Made by a program: the position numbers and the translations under genes | Shown: positions 61,809-64,000 of the stretch, in pieces | Position numbering within the stretch: position 1 is the first letter of the stretch | How the letters are laid out: each line of letters opens with the position of its first letter | Source of the DNA: Clostridia bacterium | GTDB taxonomy: Bacteria; Bacillota_A; Clostridia; Christensenellales; Aristaeellaceae | Length of the DNA: 64,000 nucleotides | Assembly: GCA_017620455.1 (NCBI GenBank) | Contig: JAFZQK010000034.1 | Coordinates: 6,498 to 70,497, forward strand | Direction of reading: 5' to 3' | Notes under the pieces: model-generated | The model's database searches: none | What the model was told of the DNA's origin: nothing | The model's input: the letters and a program-made list of their open reading frames with translations, nothing else

Positions 61809-64000
61809 ATGCCCGTACAGCCTTACGATCCGTCGCAGATCGAACCCAAATGGCAGAAATACTGGCTGGACCACCAGGCCTTCGCCGCCTCGGAGGATCA
61901 TACCAAGCCGAAGTTTTACTCCCTGATCGAATTCCCCTATCCCTCCGGGCAGGGCCTGCACGTGGGCCATCCCCGGCCCTACACCGCCCTGGACGTGGTG
62001 GCCCGCAAGCGCCGGATGGAGGGCTATAACGTGCTGCACTGCATCGGCTGGGACGCCTTCGGGCTGCCCACCGAAAACTATGCCATCAAAAACCACATCC
62101 ATCCCGCCAAGGTAACCCACGACAACATCGAGCATTTCCGGGCGCAGCTGCAGAAGCTGGGCTTCTCCTTCGATTATTCCCGGGAAGTGAACACCACCGA
62201 TCCCGGCTATTACAAATGGACCCAGTGGATCTTCCTGCAGCTGTTCAAGCACGGCCTTGCTTATAAGACCGAAATGCCCATCAACTGGTGCACCAGCTGC
62301 AAGTGCGTGCTGGCAAACGAAGAAGTGGTGGACGGCGTGTGCGAGCGGTGCGGCAGCCCCGTGATCCGCAAGGTGAAGAACCAGTGGATGCTGAAGATCA
62401 CCGCCTACGCCCAGAAGCTGCTGGACGGGCTGGATCACGTGGACTTCATCGACCGGGTCAAGACCCAGCAGCGCAACTGGATCGGCCGCAGCGAGGGCGC
62501 GGAGGTGGATTTCCGCCTGGACGGACTGGAGGAGAAGATCCGTGTGTACACCACCCGGCCGGACACCCTTTTCGGCGCCACCTACATGGTGCTCTCCCCC
62601 GAGCATCCGCTGATCGAAAAGCTTCGGGACCGGATCACCAATTACGATGCCCTCATGGAATACCGCGCCGCCGCCGCCCGCAAGAGCGATTTTGAGCGCA
62701 CCGAAATGAACAAGGACAAGACCGGCGTGCAGATCGAGGGCGTTCTGGCCGTGAATCCCGTCAACGGCAAAAAGATCCCCATCTGGATCTCCGATTACGT
62801 GCTGATGACCTACGGCACCGGCGCCATCATGGCCGTGCCCGCCCATGACGAGCGCGACTGGGAATTCGCCAAGAAATTCGGCCTGCCCATCATCGAGGTG
62901 GTGGCCGGCGGCAGGAACGTGCAGGAGGAATGCTTCCCCGACGTGCAGACCGGCGTGATGGTCAACAGCGAATTCCTCAACGGCCTTTCCGTGGCGGACG
63001 CCAAGCAGAAGATCGCCGATTGGCTGACGGAAAAGGGCGTGGGCGAGCGCAAGGTGAACTATAAACTGCGCGACTGGGTGTTCGCCCGGCAGCGCTACTG
63101 GGGCGAGCCCATCCCCATCATCCACTGTCCCAAGTGCGGCATGGTGCCCATGGACGAAAAGGATCTGCCCCTGCTGCTGCCCGAGGTGGAGCATTACGAG
63201 CCCACAGACGACGGCGAAAGCCCCATCGCCCGGATGACCGACTGGGTGAACTGCACGTGCCCCAAATGCGGCGGCAGCGCCAAACGGGAAACGGATACCA
63301 TGCCCCAGTGGGCCGGCAGCAGCTGGTATTTCCTGCGCTACTGCGATCCCCACAACGATCAGGCCCTGGCCGGCAAGGAAGCCCTGGATTACTGGATGCC
63401 CGTGGACTGGTACAACGGCGGCATGGAGCACACCACGCTGCACCTGCTTTACAGCCGCTTCTGGCATCAGTTCCTCTACGACATCGGCGCGGTTTCCTGC
63501 CCCGAGCCTTACATGAAGCGCACCAGCCACGGCATGGTGCTGGGCGAAAACGGGGAAAAAATGAGCAAGAGCCGCGGCAACGTGGTCAACCCCGACGAGG
63601 TGGTGGCCGAAATCGGCGCGGACGCTTTCCGGATGTACGAAATGTTCATGGGCGCTTTCGACCAGGCCATTCCCTGGAGCACCAACGGCGCCCGGGGCTG
63701 CCGCAAATTCCTGGACCGGGTGTGGCGGCTGCAGGACGCCCTCGCCGACAGCGAGGATTACAGCGACGATATGCGGGTGTCCATGCATCAAAGCATCAAA
63801 AAGGTCAGCGAGGACTACGAAAAAATGAAGTTCAACACCGCCATCGCCCAAATGATGACGCTGGTGAACGAGCTGGTGCAGAAGGGCAGCGCGACGCGCG
63901 GCGAATACAAAACGCTGCTGCTCCTGCTGGACCCCGTCGCGCCCCACATCTGCGAGGAAATCTGGCAGCGCCAGGGCTTCGGGGAGCCGGTGTACACCCA
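61809..64000 (+). CDS. leuS: Leucyl-tRNA synthetase (3' partial)
   Basis: Class I synthetase charging tRNA-Leu. About 730 codons are present; the frame is open to the window end and the family is usually 800-830 residues. Seen: [12 protein letters not shown] (HIGH box), [13 protein letters not shown], a zinc-type [12 protein letters not shown]...CERCG, the editing domain [12 protein letters not shown] and [10 protein letters not shown], and KMSKS in [20 protein letters not shown] precedes ATG 61809. It has its own promoter and no T-box leader. Confidence 0.97.
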   Translation, partial: MPVQPYDPSQIEPKWQKYWLDHQAFAASEDHTKPKFYSLIEFPYPSGQGLHVGHPRPYTALDVVARKRRMEGYNVLHCIGWDAFGLPTENYAIKNHIHPAKVTHDNIEHFRAQLQKLGFSFDYSREVNTTDPGYYKWTQWIFLQLFKHGLAYKTEMPINWCTSCKCVLANEEVVDGVCERCGSPVIRKVKNQWMLKITAYAQKLLDGLDHVDFIDRVKTQQRNWIGRSEGAEVDFRLDGLEEKIRVYTTRPDTLFGATYMVLSPEHPLIEKLRDRITNYDALMEYRAAAARKSDFERTEMNKDKTGVQIEGVLAVNPVNGKKIPIWISDYVLMTYGTGAIMAVPAHDERDWEFAKKFGLPIIEVVAGGRNVQEECFPDVQTGVMVNSEFLNGLSVADAKQKIADWLTEKGVGERKVNYKLRDWVFARQRYWGEPIPIIHCPKCGMVPMDEKDLPLLLPEVEHYEPTDDGESPIARMTDWVNCTCPKCGGSAKRETDTMPQWAGSSWYFLRYCDPHNDQALAGKEALDYWMPVDWYNGGMEHTTLHLLYSRFWHQFLYDIGAVSCPEPYMKRTSHGMVLGENGEKMSKSRGNVVNPDEVVAEIGADAFRMYEMFMGAFDQAIPWSTNGARGCRKFLDRVWRLQDALADSEDYSDDMRVSMHQSIKKVSEDYEKMKFNTAIAQMMTLVNELVQKGSATRGEYKTLLLLLDPVAPHICEEIWQRQGFGEPVYT

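Noticed and set aside
61731..63947. 738-codon minus-strand frame over leuS
   Set aside because: leuS carries all synthetase signatures; the reverse frame is a compositional artefact.

Overview
The window reads as chromosome from a GC-rich, endospore-forming Firmicute of the Clostridia type. Evidence: a SigE/SpoIIGA pair, a GerA-type germinant receptor operon, a BofA-like and a Gin-like small regulator, a YhcN/YlaJ lipoprotein and a SPOCS/LysM protein, together with Firmicutes housekeeping genes (MnmA, TcdA, BioY, a ThrRS-like nucleoside kinase, UPF0291). Shine-Dalgarno sequences are strong (AGGAGG-like) and genes are tightly packed with many ATGA overlaps. Sigma-A-like promoters with 17-bp spacers can be read directly. 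Species cannot be named from the sequence alone.

Layout. 1-2.1 kb: end of a coiled-coil membrane protein, an HTH membrane regulator and a small unknown. 2.2-6.0 kb: gerAA-gerAB-gerAC facing a BofA-like gene. 6.1-8.7 kb: an F420-ligase-like protein, a secreted polysaccharide deacetylase and a secreted unknown. 8.7-13.7 kb: purB and two large membrane proteins (GT-C-like and O-antigen-ligase-like). 13.7-15.1 kb: spoIIGA-sigE on the minus strand. 15.3-22 kb: SWIM/SNF2 helicase, a beta-propeller-like protein, hemW and an SH3-repeat protein. 22-26 kb: minus-strand P-loop protein, mnmA, a HAD-thymidylate kinase fusion, gin and an HdeD-like protein, then bioY on the plus strand. 26.7-29.6 kb: a structured intergenic repeat and a fused ABC exporter. 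29.9-33.6 kb: tRNA-Thr, DUF2442, DUF6273, a CE1-like esterase and tcdA. 33.9-39.3 kb: a membrane protein, an AT-richer patch, a second copy of the repeat, an SDR and a serine hydrolase. 39.3-46.2 kb: an unknown gene, then surE, a flavoprotein, a DUF3784 protein, an exonuclease, a nucleoside kinase and a YhcN lipoprotein. 46.2-49.2 kb: SPOCS/LysM protein, tRNA-Val and a small AT-rich island. 49.2-55.4 kb: flavodoxin and MATE, an unusual adenosine-deaminase-like fusion and a lipoprotein. 55.5-61.6 kb: a minus-strand run (M1 peptidase, GT2-GtrA, a frameshifted phosphodiester glycosidase, a divergent Lgt, UPF0291, a PrsA-like foldase). 61.8 kb to the end: leuS, cut by the window edge.

How the parts fit. 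Sporulation control appears in several places: SigE and its protease, a putative pro-SigK brake (BofA), a putative SigG brake (Gin), and coat/germination proteins. The rest is mainly housekeeping and envelope metabolism. The most unusual items are: an 820-residue deaminase with an extra N-terminal region, an internal insertion and a C-terminal Rossmann-like region; a HAD phosphatase fused in frame to thymidylate kinase; an Lgt-family protein lacking the canonical Asn of its signature; two copies of a hairpin-rich intergenic repeat; and an AT-rich island bounded by copies of the tRNA-Val T-arm. No CRISPR array, complete prophage, rRNA operon or insertion sequence was seen.
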